Positions 51,564 to 60,906 of a stretch of DNA of 64,000 nt are shown here, piece after piece. Under the pieces are notes generated by a model. It was given only the letters and a program-made list of their open reading frames with translations. It had not been told where the DNA came from and made no database searches. Source of the stretch: GCA-2862585 sp049890295 (GTDB lineage: Bacteria > Bacteroidota > Bacteroidia > Flavobacteriales > UBA7312); NCBI GenBank assembly GCA_049890295.1, contig JBMHBP010000025.1:26548-90547 (forward strand), read 5' to 3'. The position numbers and the translations under genes are program-made. Numbering within the stretch: position 1 is the stretch's first letter; each line of letters opens with the position of its first letter.

Positions 51564-52391
51564 TTAATACATAGTATCCAATACTATTTTAATCATATTA
51601 TCAATTGATGATTTATAATCTTTTGATGTTCTATTAGTCGCTCTGTTGGCCAGTATTGTACAAATAGTCAAACACTTATGTCCCATTATCTTACCTAGGC
51701 CATAAAGAGCCGAAGTTTCCATCTCAAAATTTGTAATTTGAATTCCTTTATGTTCAAAACTTTGAAGTTGATGATGTAAATCACTAATGGCAAATGGTTG
51801 TCTAATCATTCTAGCTTGAGGGGCATAAAATCCAGGAGCTGTTACTGTAATGCCTTGTTTTAATTCTTTGAATGAATCAAGAAGAATAGGATCACTAGCA
51901 TAAATATATGGTTTTGAAAGCTGACTGGGCCAATTGAGGTGTTTATCAACAGCATTTTGAAAATCAATATCAAAAGAATTATTTTTATAAAAATGCATTA
52001 GATTATCAATTCCTAAACCATGTGACGATACAACTAATGAGTCAATTGCAATATCTTTTTGGATTGTTCCCGAAGTACCTAACCTAATTAAGGTTAAGGA
52101 TGATTTTTCATTAGATTCAACTGGATTAACCAATGCATCTAATTCATTCAAAACAATGTCAATATTATCAGTTCCTATGCCTGTAGAGAGTACACTCACC
52201 CTTTCATTTCCTAAACGTCCTGTATGGGTTGTAAATTCTCTATTAGATATTTTATATTCAATACTGTCAAAGCGTTTAGAAATTTCACTAACTCTTCCTT
52301 GATCACCGACTAAAAACACCGTTTTAGCAATATGTTCAGGTAATAAATTTAAATGATAAACTGCTTTTGTGTGATTTGAGATATTAGCCAT
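51564..52391 (-). CDS. Nucleoside phosphorylase (uridine phosphorylase-like, PNP_UDP family)
   Basis: This 275-aa hexameric-class nucleoside phosphorylase shows VFLVGDQGRVSEISKRF near the N-terminus. It also shows the phosphate-binding stretch LIRLGTSGTIQKDI and the ribose-binding block TNFEMETSALYGLGKIMGH. The fold and motifs fit uridine phosphorylase and relatives; the base preference is unclear. The ATG at 52391 (MANISNH) fits the family start. A longer frame to 52517 would run antisense through the start of the divergent Usp gene and is rejected. It converges with rny, with 6 bp between stops. Confidence 0.87.
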   Translation of the reverse strand: MANISNHTKAVYHLNLLPEHIAKTVFLVGDQGRVSEISKRFDSIEYKISNREFTTHTGRLGNERVSVLSTGIGTDNIDIVLNELDALVNPVESNEKSSLTLIRLGTSGTIQKDIAIDSLVVSSHGLGIDNLMHFYKNNSFDIDFQNAVDKHLNWPSQLSKPYIYASDPILLDSFKELKQGITVTAPGFYAPQARMIRQPFAISDLHHQLQSFEHKGIQITNFEMETSALYGLGKIMGHKCLTICTILANRATNRTSKDYKSSIDNMIKIVLDTMY

Positions 52392-52403
52392 TGTTTTTAT
52401 TCT

Positions 52404-52411
52404 TACATTTG
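52404..52411 (+). promoter_or_regulatory. -7 box of the Usp gene
   Basis: TACATTTG matches TAnnTTTG, 23 bp before the ATG at 52435. A -33 element is not clear (TTAG at 52384-52387 with 16-bp spacing). Confidence 0.42.
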
Positions 52412-52434
52412 CATAGGCAAAGCTATTTAAAATT

Positions 52435-53319
52435 ATGAGTTCTACTAATGAAAAAATTTTAGTTCCTATAGGGTTTACTGACCAGTCAATATTAGCACTG
52501 CAACAAGCAGTTATCATTGCTGATCAAACAAATGCCGATTTGATACTGTTTTCTGTTGTTGAAATACCTTCATCATTCAAAAAATTGTTTTCTGATTTTG
52601 AGGATAGACAAAAAGAGTTTAAACAAAAGGCAAAACAAAACCTACAGGAGCTAGCTAATCAACATTGCCAAGCTATCAAATCTGTTGAATGCATGGTAGT
52701 AGTTGGTAAAATTTATGAGAAAATAGTCGAAACTTCTGAGATGTTAGGAGTGAGTCTTATCGTAATGGGCACAGATGGTTCTCCAAAAGAATTAACAAAA
52801 AAGTTTATCGGTTCAAATGCATACAATGTTGTCAGATTCGCAAGCTGTCCAGTAATAACTGTTAAAGGAAAGAAGATTAAATCACAATTTAACACCATTG
52901 CATTACCATTAGACCTACACAAAGAAACTAAAGAAAAGGTAAGTTACGCACTAAAGTTTGCTCGACTTTTCAACTCTTCAATCAGAGTATTTTCAGTGAC
53001 TCAAAAAAATAGTGATTCGTCTGTAAAAAATAAATTAATAAGAGATTTACAACAAGCTAACAATTTTATCAATTCAAAAGGAGTAGAGTGTTCAACTGAG
53101 TTTGTTGAAGTAGATTCATCCAGTAGTTTTTCATCATCTATTATCGATTACACTAATAAAATTGAAGCTGACTTTTTGATGATTATGACTAAAGAAGAAT
53201 CTAATTTAGAAGCCAACTTTTTGGGTTCTAACGCTAGAAAAGTTATCAATAAATCAGAAATACCTGTAGTCTGCATACAGCCTTCGCCTAAAAAAGATTT
53301 AACCACTTATTTGGTTTAA
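52435..53319 (+). CDS. Tandem universal stress protein (two UspA domains)
   Basis: This 294-aa cytoplasmic protein has two UspA-like domains. Domain 1 (about 1-145) starts ILVPIGFTDQSILALQQAV. It contains the ATP-binding pattern GTDGSPKELTKKFIGSNAYNV, matching GxxG-x9-GS. Domain 2 (about 150-285) has a similar fold, but its loop reads TKEESNLEANFLGSNARKV, lacking the first glycines, so ATP binding there is doubtful. Usp proteins support survival under stress. The gene is divergent from the nucleoside phosphorylase. Confidence 0.9.
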   Translation: MSSTNEKILVPIGFTDQSILALQQAVIIADQTNADLILFSVVEIPSSFKKLFSDFEDRQKEFKQKAKQNLQELANQHCQAIKSVECMVVVGKIYEKIVETSEMLGVSLIVMGTDGSPKELTKKFIGSNAYNVVRFASCPVITVKGKKIKSQFNTIALPLDLHKETKEKVSYALKFARLFNSSIRVFSVTQKNSDSSVKNKLIRDLQQANNFINSKGVECSTEFVEVDSSSSFSSSIIDYTNKIEADFLMIMTKEESNLEANFLGSNARKVINKSEIPVVCIQPSPKKDLTTYLV

Positions 53320-53347
53320 TTTTTGTTTATAATCTTTTTTTAAAACC

Positions 53348-53379
53348 TTTCGAAAACAATGGTTCATTTGTTAGTTTTG
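53348..53379 (+). promoter_or_regulatory. Promoter of the GH3-bshA operon
   Basis: TTTC (53348-53351), 20 bp, TAGTTTTG (53372-53379) fits the -33/-7 pattern with one mismatch. The predicted start is about 10 nt before the ATG at 53396. Confidence 0.48.
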
Positions 53380-53395
53380 TCGCTTATCTAGCAAT

Positions 53396-56341
53396 ATGAA
53401 GTTATTCTCAATCATCTTTGTTTTATTGTCGTTTTTATTTTTTTCAGAACGAGATCATAGTAACACAGGTTCTGAAAAAAATCTCCCACCATTTTATAAT
53501 ACCAATAGTTTTTGGGTTGATAGTGTTTTGAATAGTTTTTCTCTTGAACAAAAAATTGGCCAATTATTTATGGTAGCTGCCTATTCGAACAAATCAGACA
53601 CCCATGTTAAAGAAATAGAATCTTTAATTAAAAATCATCAAATAGGTGGTTTAATGTTTATGCAGGGTGGACCAGTTCGACAACTGCGATTAACCAATAG
53701 GTATCAATCAATTAGCAAGGTACCTTTAATGATAGCACAAGATGCAGAATGGGGGTTATCCATGAGAATTGATAGTACATTCAGGTTTCCTTGGCAAATG
53801 ACATTAGGTGCCATTCAAAATGATAGTTTAGTTCATGAAATGGGCTTAGAGATTGCACGTCAATGTCAACGTTTAGGAGTACATATCAATTTTGCTCCAG
53901 TTGTTGATGTAAATTCAAATCCAAAAAATCCTATTATCAATAATCGTTCATTTGGGGAAAACCCTTTGAGAGTCTCTCAGCATTCATTAGCCTATATGAA
54001 AGGTTTACAAGAAGGTAATGTTTTAGCCTGTGCTAAACATTTTCCAGGTCATGGCGATACTGATTCTGATTCACACAAAACCTTACCCACATTAAACCAT
54101 AGCTTTGAACGACTTGATAGTATCGATTTAGTACCATTCAACTCTTTAATTCAAAATGGACTTGGAAGCATAATGGTTGCACATCTAAATATTCCATCAT
54201 TGGATAATACGACTGCTTTAGCTTCTACATTATCAGAAAAGATTGTAAATGGACTTTTAAAAGACTCTCTTGACTTCAAAGGGTTAGTTTTCACTGATGC
54301 ATTGAATATGAAAGGAGTCAGTCAATATTATGAGCCTGGTGTTGTTGATTTAAAAGCATTATTAGCTGGAAATGACGTCTTATTGTTTGCTGAAGATGTA
54401 ACTAAAGCTATTCAAGAAATACTGAAAGCCGTAAAAAATAATTTGATAAGCGTTTCAGAAATTGATAAAAGGTGTCGAAAAATATTAATGGCAAAACACT
54501 GGTTTGGATTACATAATTTTACACCAATTTCTGAAAACAAATTAGTAGAGGATTTAAATACACCACAGGCCAAATTTTTAGCAAATAAATTATTTGAAAA
54601 GTCTCTTACTGTTTTACAAAATGATAGAAAGTTATTTCCACTTCGTTCCCTTGACACTCTCAAAATTGCTGCAGTATGTATTGGTGAAAATTCCGAGACG
54701 TATGAACGAACATTGTCAAATTATGCTAAAATTGATTTTTATCATTTAGATGAACAACATACTGACCAAGAACGCAAGTCAATGTTAGATAAACTAGTTG
54801 ATTATAATTTAGTTTTAGCGAGTGTGCATAAATCGAATGATCATGCATGGAAATCATATAGAATTAGTCAGGATACAGATTTATTTTTACAGACTTTAGC
54901 TTTACAGTCTAAGCTGATATTGAGTGTTTTTGCTAACCCATACTCCATAAGTGATTTACTTATGACTTACTCATTTGATGGTTTAATTATGGCCTATCAA
55001 AATGCTGACGCTAGTCAATCTGCAGTTGCCCAACTTATCTTTGGTGGGCTTGGAGCTAATGCTACATTACCTGTTTCTAACGCTCATTTTTCTGAGGGTT
55101 TTGGTCTTCAAACCACAACTTCTAGAATTAAATACGATTTACCTGAGGCATTAGGAATTCATTCAAGTCAACTTTTATTAATTGATAGTATCGCTGAGGA
55201 TGCTATTTTAAAGGAAGCAACTCCAGGTTGTCAAATAATGGCAATTAAAAATGGTGTAGTTTTCTACAATAAAAGTTTTGGCTTTCATACTTACAAAAAG
55301 GAAAGAAAAGTACTGAACTCTGATTTATATGATTTAGCTTCTCTAACCAAAATTATTTCAACAGTACCATCCTTGATGATGATGGTTGATAATAATCAAA
55401 TAGATTTAAGTAAAAGACTGTCAGAATATTTAGAGTTAGCAGATACGTGTAATAAAAGAGAATTAACCCTCAAAGAAATTCTTGCTCATCAGTCTGGCTT
55501 AGCTGCTTGGATTCCATTTTACAAACAAACTCTTCAGGAAGATGCTTCTCTCAGAGATAGTTTATACCATACGTCTTACAGCGATACATTTACTATTAAA
55601 GTTGCTGAAAATATCTACCTACATAAGGAGTACTCTGACACTATTATTCAGCAAATATTAGATTCAGAGCTTAATGAAAAAAAATATAAATACAGTGATT
55701 TAGGCTATTATTTATTCAAAGATATAATTGAGAAGAAATATAATTATCCCCTTGAACGCCTAGTTGACGATGCCTTTTACAAGCCATTAGGGTTAACAAC
55801 AATGGGGTATTTACCCTTGGAGCATTTTGATACTACACGAATTGTTCCAACTGAGTTTGACTATTATTATAGAAGTCAACTGTTACAAGGAAATGTACAT
55901 GATATGGGTGCTGCAATGCTAGGTGGTATAGGAGGTCATGCTGGATTATTTTCTAATGCCAACGACCTGGCTATATTCATGCAGATGTTATTACAAAAAG
56001 GCCAATATGGCGGAAAGAAATATTTCAAAACACAAACTGTAGATAGTTTCACAGAATGTCAATTCTGTGATGATGACAACAGAAGGGGAGCTGGCTTTGA
56101 TAAAGCAGCACTTGAGGGTCAAGAGGGAGGACCTGCCTGTGATTGTAATCCCTCACCATTAGCTTTTGGTCATTCAGGCTTTACTGGCACATTAGTTTGG
56201 GCAGATCCACAAGAAGATTTTATTTATGTTTTTCTATCAAACAGAATACACCCCACCTCTGATAACCAGAAGCTTCTAAAAATGGATGTAAGAACAAAAA
56301 TTATGAACGAATTTTACTCAGCAATTAGAAGTATAAACTAA
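53396..56341 (+). CDS. GH3 beta-N-acetylglucosaminidase (NagZ-like) fused to a serine hydrolase domain
   Basis: This 981-aa exported protein begins with a hydrophobic signal (about 1-17). Residues about 45-560 form a GH3 enzyme. The NagZ signature KHFPGHGDTDSDSH is near 214-227, and FTDALNMKGV near 302 holds the presumed nucleophile Asp. Residues about 590-975 form a beta-lactamase/penicillin-binding-like serine hydrolase. Its motifs are SLTK near 649-652, YSDLGYYLF as the YxN-type motif, and HSGFTG as the KTG-type motif. The fusion joins muropeptide-sugar cleavage with a second, probably cell-wall-directed, hydrolase. The stop TAA abuts the bshA ATG. Confidence 0.9.
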   Translation: MKLFSIIFVLLSFLFFSERDHSNTGSEKNLPPFYNTNSFWVDSVLNSFSLEQKIGQLFMVAAYSNKSDTHVKEIESLIKNHQIGGLMFMQGGPVRQLRLTNRYQSISKVPLMIAQDAEWGLSMRIDSTFRFPWQMTLGAIQNDSLVHEMGLEIARQCQRLGVHINFAPVVDVNSNPKNPIINNRSFGENPLRVSQHSLAYMKGLQEGNVLACAKHFPGHGDTDSDSHKTLPTLNHSFERLDSIDLVPFNSLIQNGLGSIMVAHLNIPSLDNTTALASTLSEKIVNGLLKDSLDFKGLVFTDALNMKGVSQYYEPGVVDLKALLAGNDVLLFAEDVTKAIQEILKAVKNNLISVSEIDKRCRKILMAKHWFGLHNFTPISENKLVEDLNTPQAKFLANKLFEKSLTVLQNDRKLFPLRSLDTLKIAAVCIGENSETYERTLSNYAKIDFYHLDEQHTDQERKSMLDKLVDYNLVLASVHKSNDHAWKSYRISQDTDLFLQTLALQSKLILSVFANPYSISDLLMTYSFDGLIMAYQNADASQSAVAQLIFGGLGANATLPVSNAHFSEGFGLQTTTSRIKYDLPEALGIHSSQLLLIDSIAEDAILKEATPGCQIMAIKNGVVFYNKSFGFHTYKKERKVLNSDLYDLASLTKIISTVPSLMMMVDNNQIDLSKRLSEYLELADTCNKRELTLKEILAHQSGLAAWIPFYKQTLQEDASLRDSLYHTSYSDTFTIKVAENIYLHKEYSDTIIQQILDSELNEKKYKYSDLGYYLFKDIIEKKYNYPLERLVDDAFYKPLGLTTMGYLPLEHFDTTRIVPTEFDYYYRSQLLQGNVHDMGAAMLGGIGGHAGLFSNANDLAIFMQMLLQKGQYGGKKYFKTQTVDSFTECQFCDDDNRRGAGFDKAALEGQEGGPACDCNPSPLAFGHSGFTGTLVWADPQEDFIYVFLSNRIHPTSDNQKLLKMDVRTKIMNEFYSAIRSIN

Positions 56342-57475
56342 ATGTCAAAATCATTAAAAATAGGTGTGGTATGTTATCCTACTTTTGGAGGAAGTGGGAT
56401 AGTGGCTACAGAATTAGGAAAGGCATTTGCTGACAAAGGACATCAGGTACATTTTATTACATATAGTAAACCAGTAAGGATGGATTTGTTTACTGAAAAT
56501 ATGTTTTTTCATGAAGTATCGGTTTTAGATTATCCATTGTTTGAATATGCACCTTATGAATTATTACTTTCCAGTAAAATTGTAGACGTAGCTATTTCTG
56601 AGCAACTCGATCTGATGCATGTTCATTATGCAATTCCTCATGCTTCTGCTGCATATTCAGCTAAACAAATACTAAAAACAAAAGCTATTAAATTGCCTTA
56701 TATCACAACTTTACATGGTACTGATATCACATTATTGGGGAAAGATAAATCGTATAAGCCAGTTATAGAATTTGCTATAAATCAATCAGATGCTGTTACG
56801 GCAGTTTCACATAGTTTAAAGCAGGATACGTTTTCATTTTTTAATATCGACAATGATATACAGGTTATTCCTAATTTTATAGATTTTAATTTATATAATA
56901 ATAATTCCACTGATAGCTTAGATAGATCGGATTTTGCAAAAAGTGATGAGAAGATAATTTGTCATATTTCAAATTTTAGAAAGTTAAAAAGAGTAGATGA
57001 TGTCATCAGAATTTTTAAGGGTATTCAAGATAAAATTTCTTCAAAATTAGTCTTAGTAGGACAAGGTCCAGAGGAAGATAAAGTGACAGCCTTGGTAAAT
57101 GATTTAGGACTTAATGATAGGGTCTTACATTTGGGTAATTTTAATAGAATAGATCAAATTACAGCCATTTCTGATTTATTTTTACTTCCTTCAGAAACGG
57201 AAAGTTTTGGTCTAGCCGCTTTAGAAGCCATGGCATCAGCTGTTCCTGTAATTTCATCTAATGTTGGTGGATTGTCGGAAGTTAATATTAAGGCTAAAAC
57301 AGGATTTTTAAGACCAGTTGGAGACATCGATGGTATGGTTAAAGATTCATTGTATATACTTCAAAATGATTCAACATTAAACTCGTTTAAAGAAAATGCT
57401 CTAAAGCATGCAAAGACTTATAGTCTAAATGATATTTTACCACTTTATGAACGCCTGTATCGTTCAATAATTTAA
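56342..57475 (+). CDS. bshA: N-acetyl-alpha-D-glucosaminyl L-malate synthase
   Basis: BshA joins UDP-GlcNAc and L-malate in the first step of bacillithiol synthesis. The 377-aa GT-B protein starts LKIGVVCYPTFGGSGIVATELG and contains HVHYAIPHASAAY, TTLHGTDITLLG, VIPNFIDF and the donor-site motif LLPSETESFGLAALEAMAS. These match BshA closely, more than generic GT4 enzymes. The gene follows the GH3 fusion with no gap. bshB and bshC are not in the window. Its stop is 2 bp from the convergent small membrane gene. Confidence 0.92.
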   Translation: MSKSLKIGVVCYPTFGGSGIVATELGKAFADKGHQVHFITYSKPVRMDLFTENMFFHEVSVLDYPLFEYAPYELLLSSKIVDVAISEQLDLMHVHYAIPHASAAYSAKQILKTKAIKLPYITTLHGTDITLLGKDKSYKPVIEFAINQSDAVTAVSHSLKQDTFSFFNIDNDIQVIPNFIDFNLYNNNSTDSLDRSDFAKSDEKIICHISNFRKLKRVDDVIRIFKGIQDKISSKLVLVGQGPEEDKVTALVNDLGLNDRVLHLGNFNRIDQITAISDLFLLPSETESFGLAALEAMASAVPVISSNVGGLSEVNIKAKTGFLRPVGDIDGMVKDSLYILQNDSTLNSFKENALKHAKTYSLNDILPLYERLYRSII

Positions 57476-57477
57476 GT

Positions 57478-57888
57478 TTAGTTAGTCTTTTTTATGATTT
57501 TAGTGGCTATCCAAGCCATAGGGAAATAGGCCAGGCTAAGGTCTAATACTATAAACCAGATTGGTCCACCAATCATCATATTGACCATCACACCGCCAAT
57601 AAAAAACAAAAGACCGATAAGAAAACTAAATTTTACTTTATGAGTTTTGGCAATAGTACCAGCCACTATTGCACCTAAAAGTGTTCCAAGACTATGAGCC
57701 AAAAATGGAAAAATGAAGAATTGAATATCTAAATTTGGTAGCACAGCTTTTAGAGCTTCTAAATTATTAGGGTCAATCCCATTTATTGGATATATAATAT
57801 GACCAGCCTGCACTAGTCCCATATTCAGTACGCTACCTGATAACCATCCAAAAATAACGGCCAAACTATTTCTTAGATATACATTCAT
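57478..57888 (-). CDS. Small integral membrane protein, function unknown
   Basis: This 136-aa protein has four predicted membrane helices (about 7-28, 55-80, 85-108 and 110-130) and a short basic C-terminus (KIIKKTN). The glycine-rich second and third helices (AHSLGTLLGAIVAGTIA) suggest tight packing. I do not recognise the family. It is the last gene of the operon running from the FeoB-associated protein, 2 bp after the SUI1/YciH gene. Confidence 0.78.
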   Translation of the reverse strand: MNVYLRNSLAVIFGWLSGSVLNMGLVQAGHIIYPINGIDPNNLEALKAVLPNLDIQFFIFPFLAHSLGTLLGAIVAGTIAKTHKVKFSFLIGLLFFIGGVMVNMMIGGPIWFIVLDLSLAYFPMAWIATKIIKKTN

Positions 57889-57890
57889 AA

Positions 57891-58226
57891 TTAACTTCCT
57901 ACACGTTTACAATTATAACCTTTATTTTTAAGTAAGTTCATAATCTTATCCCTGTGATTTCCTTGTATTATTATCTCACCATTTTTAGTACTACCTCCAA
58001 CACCGCAGGCTGATTTTAAAATTTTTCCTAAATCTTTTAAATCACTTTCAGAACCCACAAACTTTTTGATTATGGTGGCGATTTTTCCTGCTCTATTTTT
58101 TTTATCTAGCCATACTTCAAGATGTTGTTCTGAAACAGCAAGTGTTTCTTCTTCACTTTCGTAAGAGTATTCAAAGTTTGTATTGGTAGAATACATTACG
58201 CCAATTCTATTTTTCTTTTTAGCCAT
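57891..58226 (-). CDS. SUI1/YciH-family translation factor
   Basis: This 111-aa protein is homologous to eukaryotic eIF1 and E. coli YciH. The SUI1 core is visible: HLEVWLDKKNRAGKIATIIKKF, LGKILKSACGVGGSTKNGEIIIQG and the closing HRDKIMNLLKNKGYNCKRVG. YciH can affect start-codon selection, but its bacterial role is not settled. The ATG at 58226 (MAKKKNRIG) is preferred over one 9 bp upstream. It overlaps the lipid kinase gene by 8 bp. Confidence 0.92.
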   Translation of the reverse strand: MAKKKNRIGVMYSTNTNFEYSYESEEETLAVSEQHLEVWLDKKNRAGKIATIIKKFVGSESDLKDLGKILKSACGVGGSTKNGEIIIQGNHRDKIMNLLKNKGYNCKRVGS

Positions 58227-59091
58227 TGGGTACAAATAATTTTAAGGAGTTTTTATGAGTATCTATAGTTATATCTTTACCTAAATCGACACTTTCGCCA
58301 TCTAGGTGGCTTATTCCATTTTTACATTTTATTTTTATAGATTTTGATCTTAATACTGTCATGTATTTAGAATGATGTATACTTCTATTAAAAAGACGAT
58401 ACAACAGTAATGGTACTTTCCACCTACTAAAGTCGCTTAGAATACAAATGTCAACAAGACCATCATTAATTTTACTCTCTGGAGAAATGATTGCATTATT
58501 TCCAAATTGTGTAGCATTAGCCCAACTAATAATGAGAGCATTATGATGTTCAATTTTACCATCATATTCAATTATATAATCCTGTGCACTATAAAAAATA
58601 CATTCTCTCAATACCAATTTTATATAACTACTAAATCCTCTAATAGTTTGCCTTGCAAACAGAGAAGCAATGTGAGCATCAAAGCCAATACCAGAGACAT
58701 TGAAGAATGGATTACCGTTAGCGGTACAACTATCAACCTGTTTAAATGAACAGTGATTAAGTTGTGCTATGGCTTGGGGTAATTCAGAAGACATTTTAAA
58801 ATGTAATGCAAAACCATTTCCTGATCCACAGGGTAGTATGGCTAGAGCCGTTGAACTACCCAAAACACCCATTGCACATTCTCGCATAGTACCGTCACCA
58901 CCAACAGCAACAACAATATCAACACCATCTTTTACTGCAGACTTTGCTAACTTCATTGCATGCATAGGATATTCAGTAAAGACCGAATCTACACTAAATA
59001 TTCCCTTATCGATATATTTATCAATGAGATCTACCACATTATTGTGATTTCCTTTGCCAGAAATAGGGTTTATGATGAATTTAATTTTCAT
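58219..59091 (-). CDS. Diacylglycerol/lipid kinase family protein (YegS/DagK-like)
   Basis: This 290-aa enzyme belongs to the DAGK-catalytic family. The N-terminal KFIINPISGKG and the nucleotide motif VAVGGDGTMRECAMGVLGS are diagnostic, followed by LPCGSGNGFALHF. The C-terminal beta domain includes INDGLVDICIL and ISHLDGESVDL. Family members phosphorylate diacylglycerol or related lipids. It overlaps the phosphoglycerol-transferase-like gene by 11 bp. Recycling diacylglycerol released by that enzyme is a sensible inferred link, since phosphoglycerol transfer from phosphatidylglycerol yields diacylglycerol. Confidence 0.9.
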   Translation of the reverse strand: MKIKFIINPISGKGNHNNVVDLIDKYIDKGIFSVDSVFTEYPMHAMKLAKSAVKDGVDIVVAVGGDGTMRECAMGVLGSSTALAILPCGSGNGFALHFKMSSELPQAIAQLNHCSFKQVDSCTANGNPFFNVSGIGFDAHIASLFARQTIRGFSSYIKLVLRECIFYSAQDYIIEYDGKIEHHNALIISWANATQFGNNAIISPESKINDGLVDICILSDFSRWKVPLLLYRLFNRSIHHSKYMTVLRSKSIKIKCKNGISHLDGESVDLGKDITIDTHKNSLKLFVPNG

Positions 59092-60898
59092 CTATTTGCA
59101 TTTGGTTGTCAATCATATTACTATTAAATGTTTGTTTGATAAATTTTAATAGCAAGATTGCACTGTCTTGATTAGCTAATTTATGTTTAAAATCTTTATC
59201 TGCAAATGAATAATAATTTTCTTCACTATTGCGTAAATAGCAATTATCCGTTATTAGTAAATGATTTTCTTTAAGAAATGAAATAGCCCATGATTCATTT
59301 TTGAATATTGATTTGCCCATACTGTAAAATGGCTGATCATAATTTAAATAATCCAGTACAGTAGGCATGATATCAATATGTTGACTAATAGTTGATGAAC
59401 TTCCTTTAAGACTTTGATCACTCTTCCAAAATAAAAGTGGAATAGCGTATCTATCAACTGGGTTTTTATAGCTTTTTTCGTACACAAGTGGTGAGGTATG
59501 GTCAGCGGTAATTACGAATAATGTATTGTCGAACCATGTAGTATTTTTAATCGAATTGAAAAATTGTTTTAAAGAAAAGTCAGTATAACCAATGCTTTCA
59601 TGAATTTGAAGTTTACCCTTGGGGAATTGCGATTGATATTTTTTTGGCAGTTGATAGGGTGGGTGAGATGTTAGAGAGAAAAAGGTGCTAAAAAAAGGTT
59701 CCTTAAATAGGTTTAGTTGGTTAGCAAAGAACTGGAAAAAAGCCCCATCATATATTCCCCAGTTGTTGTCATAATATTCGTCATTATTAAATTCTTTTCT
59801 TCCATAATAGGAATCAAAACCAGATTTTTTACAATATTCATAAAAGCCCATAGTTCCTCTTTCTCCACCATGAAAAAATGAAGCAGAGTAGTTTTCATCT
59901 TTTAATAATTGGGCTAAACTTTTAATTGAATTATTTGCATAAGGACTGCTAATAAATGGTTCGTTCATTAAAGATGGGATAGAAGCCATAATGGCTGGTA
60001 AAGCTTCAATTGACCGAACACCATTAGCATAGGCATTTTCTATTGCCAGTCCAGTTTGAAGTAAACTATCCAAAAATGGGGTATAACCGATTCCATTGTT
60101 ATAATAACCCACAAATTCTTTAGAAAAGCTTTCTAAGATTATAACCACTACATTTTCTTTTTTCATGTAGTTAGCCAGATAATTATGTCTAGAACTATAA
60201 ATGGTGTTATCAATTTCATTGACATAGTGTAGTCGTTTTATAGTTTGTTGATTATAAGAATGTAAAATGCTAAAGGGCGTATTAAGTACAAGGTCTGGAA
60301 AGTTATGATTCGTTAATACACCAGCGTGAATGGGTTTTATAGGTTTTAATTGAGTGCCGCCTCTCAACCCAATTACAATAAGAGCGATACTACTAACTAG
60401 TACAAGGATTGAAAAAGGTGATCGTTTGGGTGAATATGGTAGTTTTTTTAATCTTGTGATAAGATAGACTTGTAGTAAACTTAATAAAGTGATAGGCCAA
60501 TAGTCAACAAAGTAATCGCTATATACATTTTTGAAGTCAGAGTAGGTAATGAGGTTAAAAAAGTCAAAAGTTAAACGTTTATCATTGAAATTATAAAAAG
60601 CGATATCAATATTATTTAATAGTATAAAAGGAATATTAATGCCGTAAAATAAAATGTTAATAAACCGCTTAAAACTCTTGCCACTGGGCCAAAAAAAATG
60701 AAAAATTAATAGGCTGAAAATTGGTAAGTTGATGTATAGTATTGCCGATAAGTCGAAGCGTAACCCTTCTAACAAACCAAAAAACAACTCTTGATACTCA
60801 CTATCATTGGAATTATTTATAAAAAAACCAATTCTACTAATAGCGTACAGACTGGTTAAAAAAAGAATTCTTTTGAAAAAACAAATGATATGCTGCAT
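59081..60898 (-). CDS. LTA synthase-like / phosphoglycerol transferase family membrane sulfatase
   Basis: This 605-aa protein has about five N-terminal membrane helices (to about residue 170) and an extracytoplasmic alkaline-phosphatase-fold domain. ENVVVIILESFSKEFVGYYN starts the catalytic domain (metal-binding Glu). ANGVRSIEALPAIMASIPSL supplies the nucleophile region. HPPYQLPKKY and FVITADHTSP carry later metal ligands. In Gram-negatives such proteins add phosphoglycerol or phosphoethanolamine to glycans or lipids. The ATG at 60898 is preferred over a TTG at 60922, which would overlap the upstream small gene. Confidence 0.9.
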   Translation of the reverse strand: MQHIICFFKRILFLTSLYAISRIGFFINNSNDSEYQELFFGLLEGLRFDLSAILYINLPIFSLLIFHFFWPSGKSFKRFINILFYGINIPFILLNNIDIAFYNFNDKRLTFDFFNLITYSDFKNVYSDYFVDYWPITLLSLLQVYLITRLKKLPYSPKRSPFSILVLVSSIALIVIGLRGGTQLKPIKPIHAGVLTNHNFPDLVLNTPFSILHSYNQQTIKRLHYVNEIDNTIYSSRHNYLANYMKKENVVVIILESFSKEFVGYYNNGIGYTPFLDSLLQTGLAIENAYANGVRSIEALPAIMASIPSLMNEPFISSPYANNSIKSLAQLLKDENYSASFFHGGERGTMGFYEYCKKSGFDSYYGRKEFNNDEYYDNNWGIYDGAFFQFFANQLNLFKEPFFSTFFSLTSHPPYQLPKKYQSQFPKGKLQIHESIGYTDFSLKQFFNSIKNTTWFDNTLFVITADHTSPLVYEKSYKNPVDRYAIPLLFWKSDQSLKGSSSTISQHIDIMPTVLDYLNYDQPFYSMGKSIFKNESWAISFLKENHLLITDNCYLRNSEENYYSFADKDFKHKLANQDSAILLLKFIKQTFNSNMIDNQMQIDEN

Positions 60899-60906
60899 GT
60901 CCAAAA

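Noticed and set aside
52392..52517. N-terminal extension of the nucleoside phosphorylase
   Set aside because: It runs antisense to the first 83 bp of the Usp gene and adds Cys-rich non-family sequence; the ATG at 52391 fits the family start.
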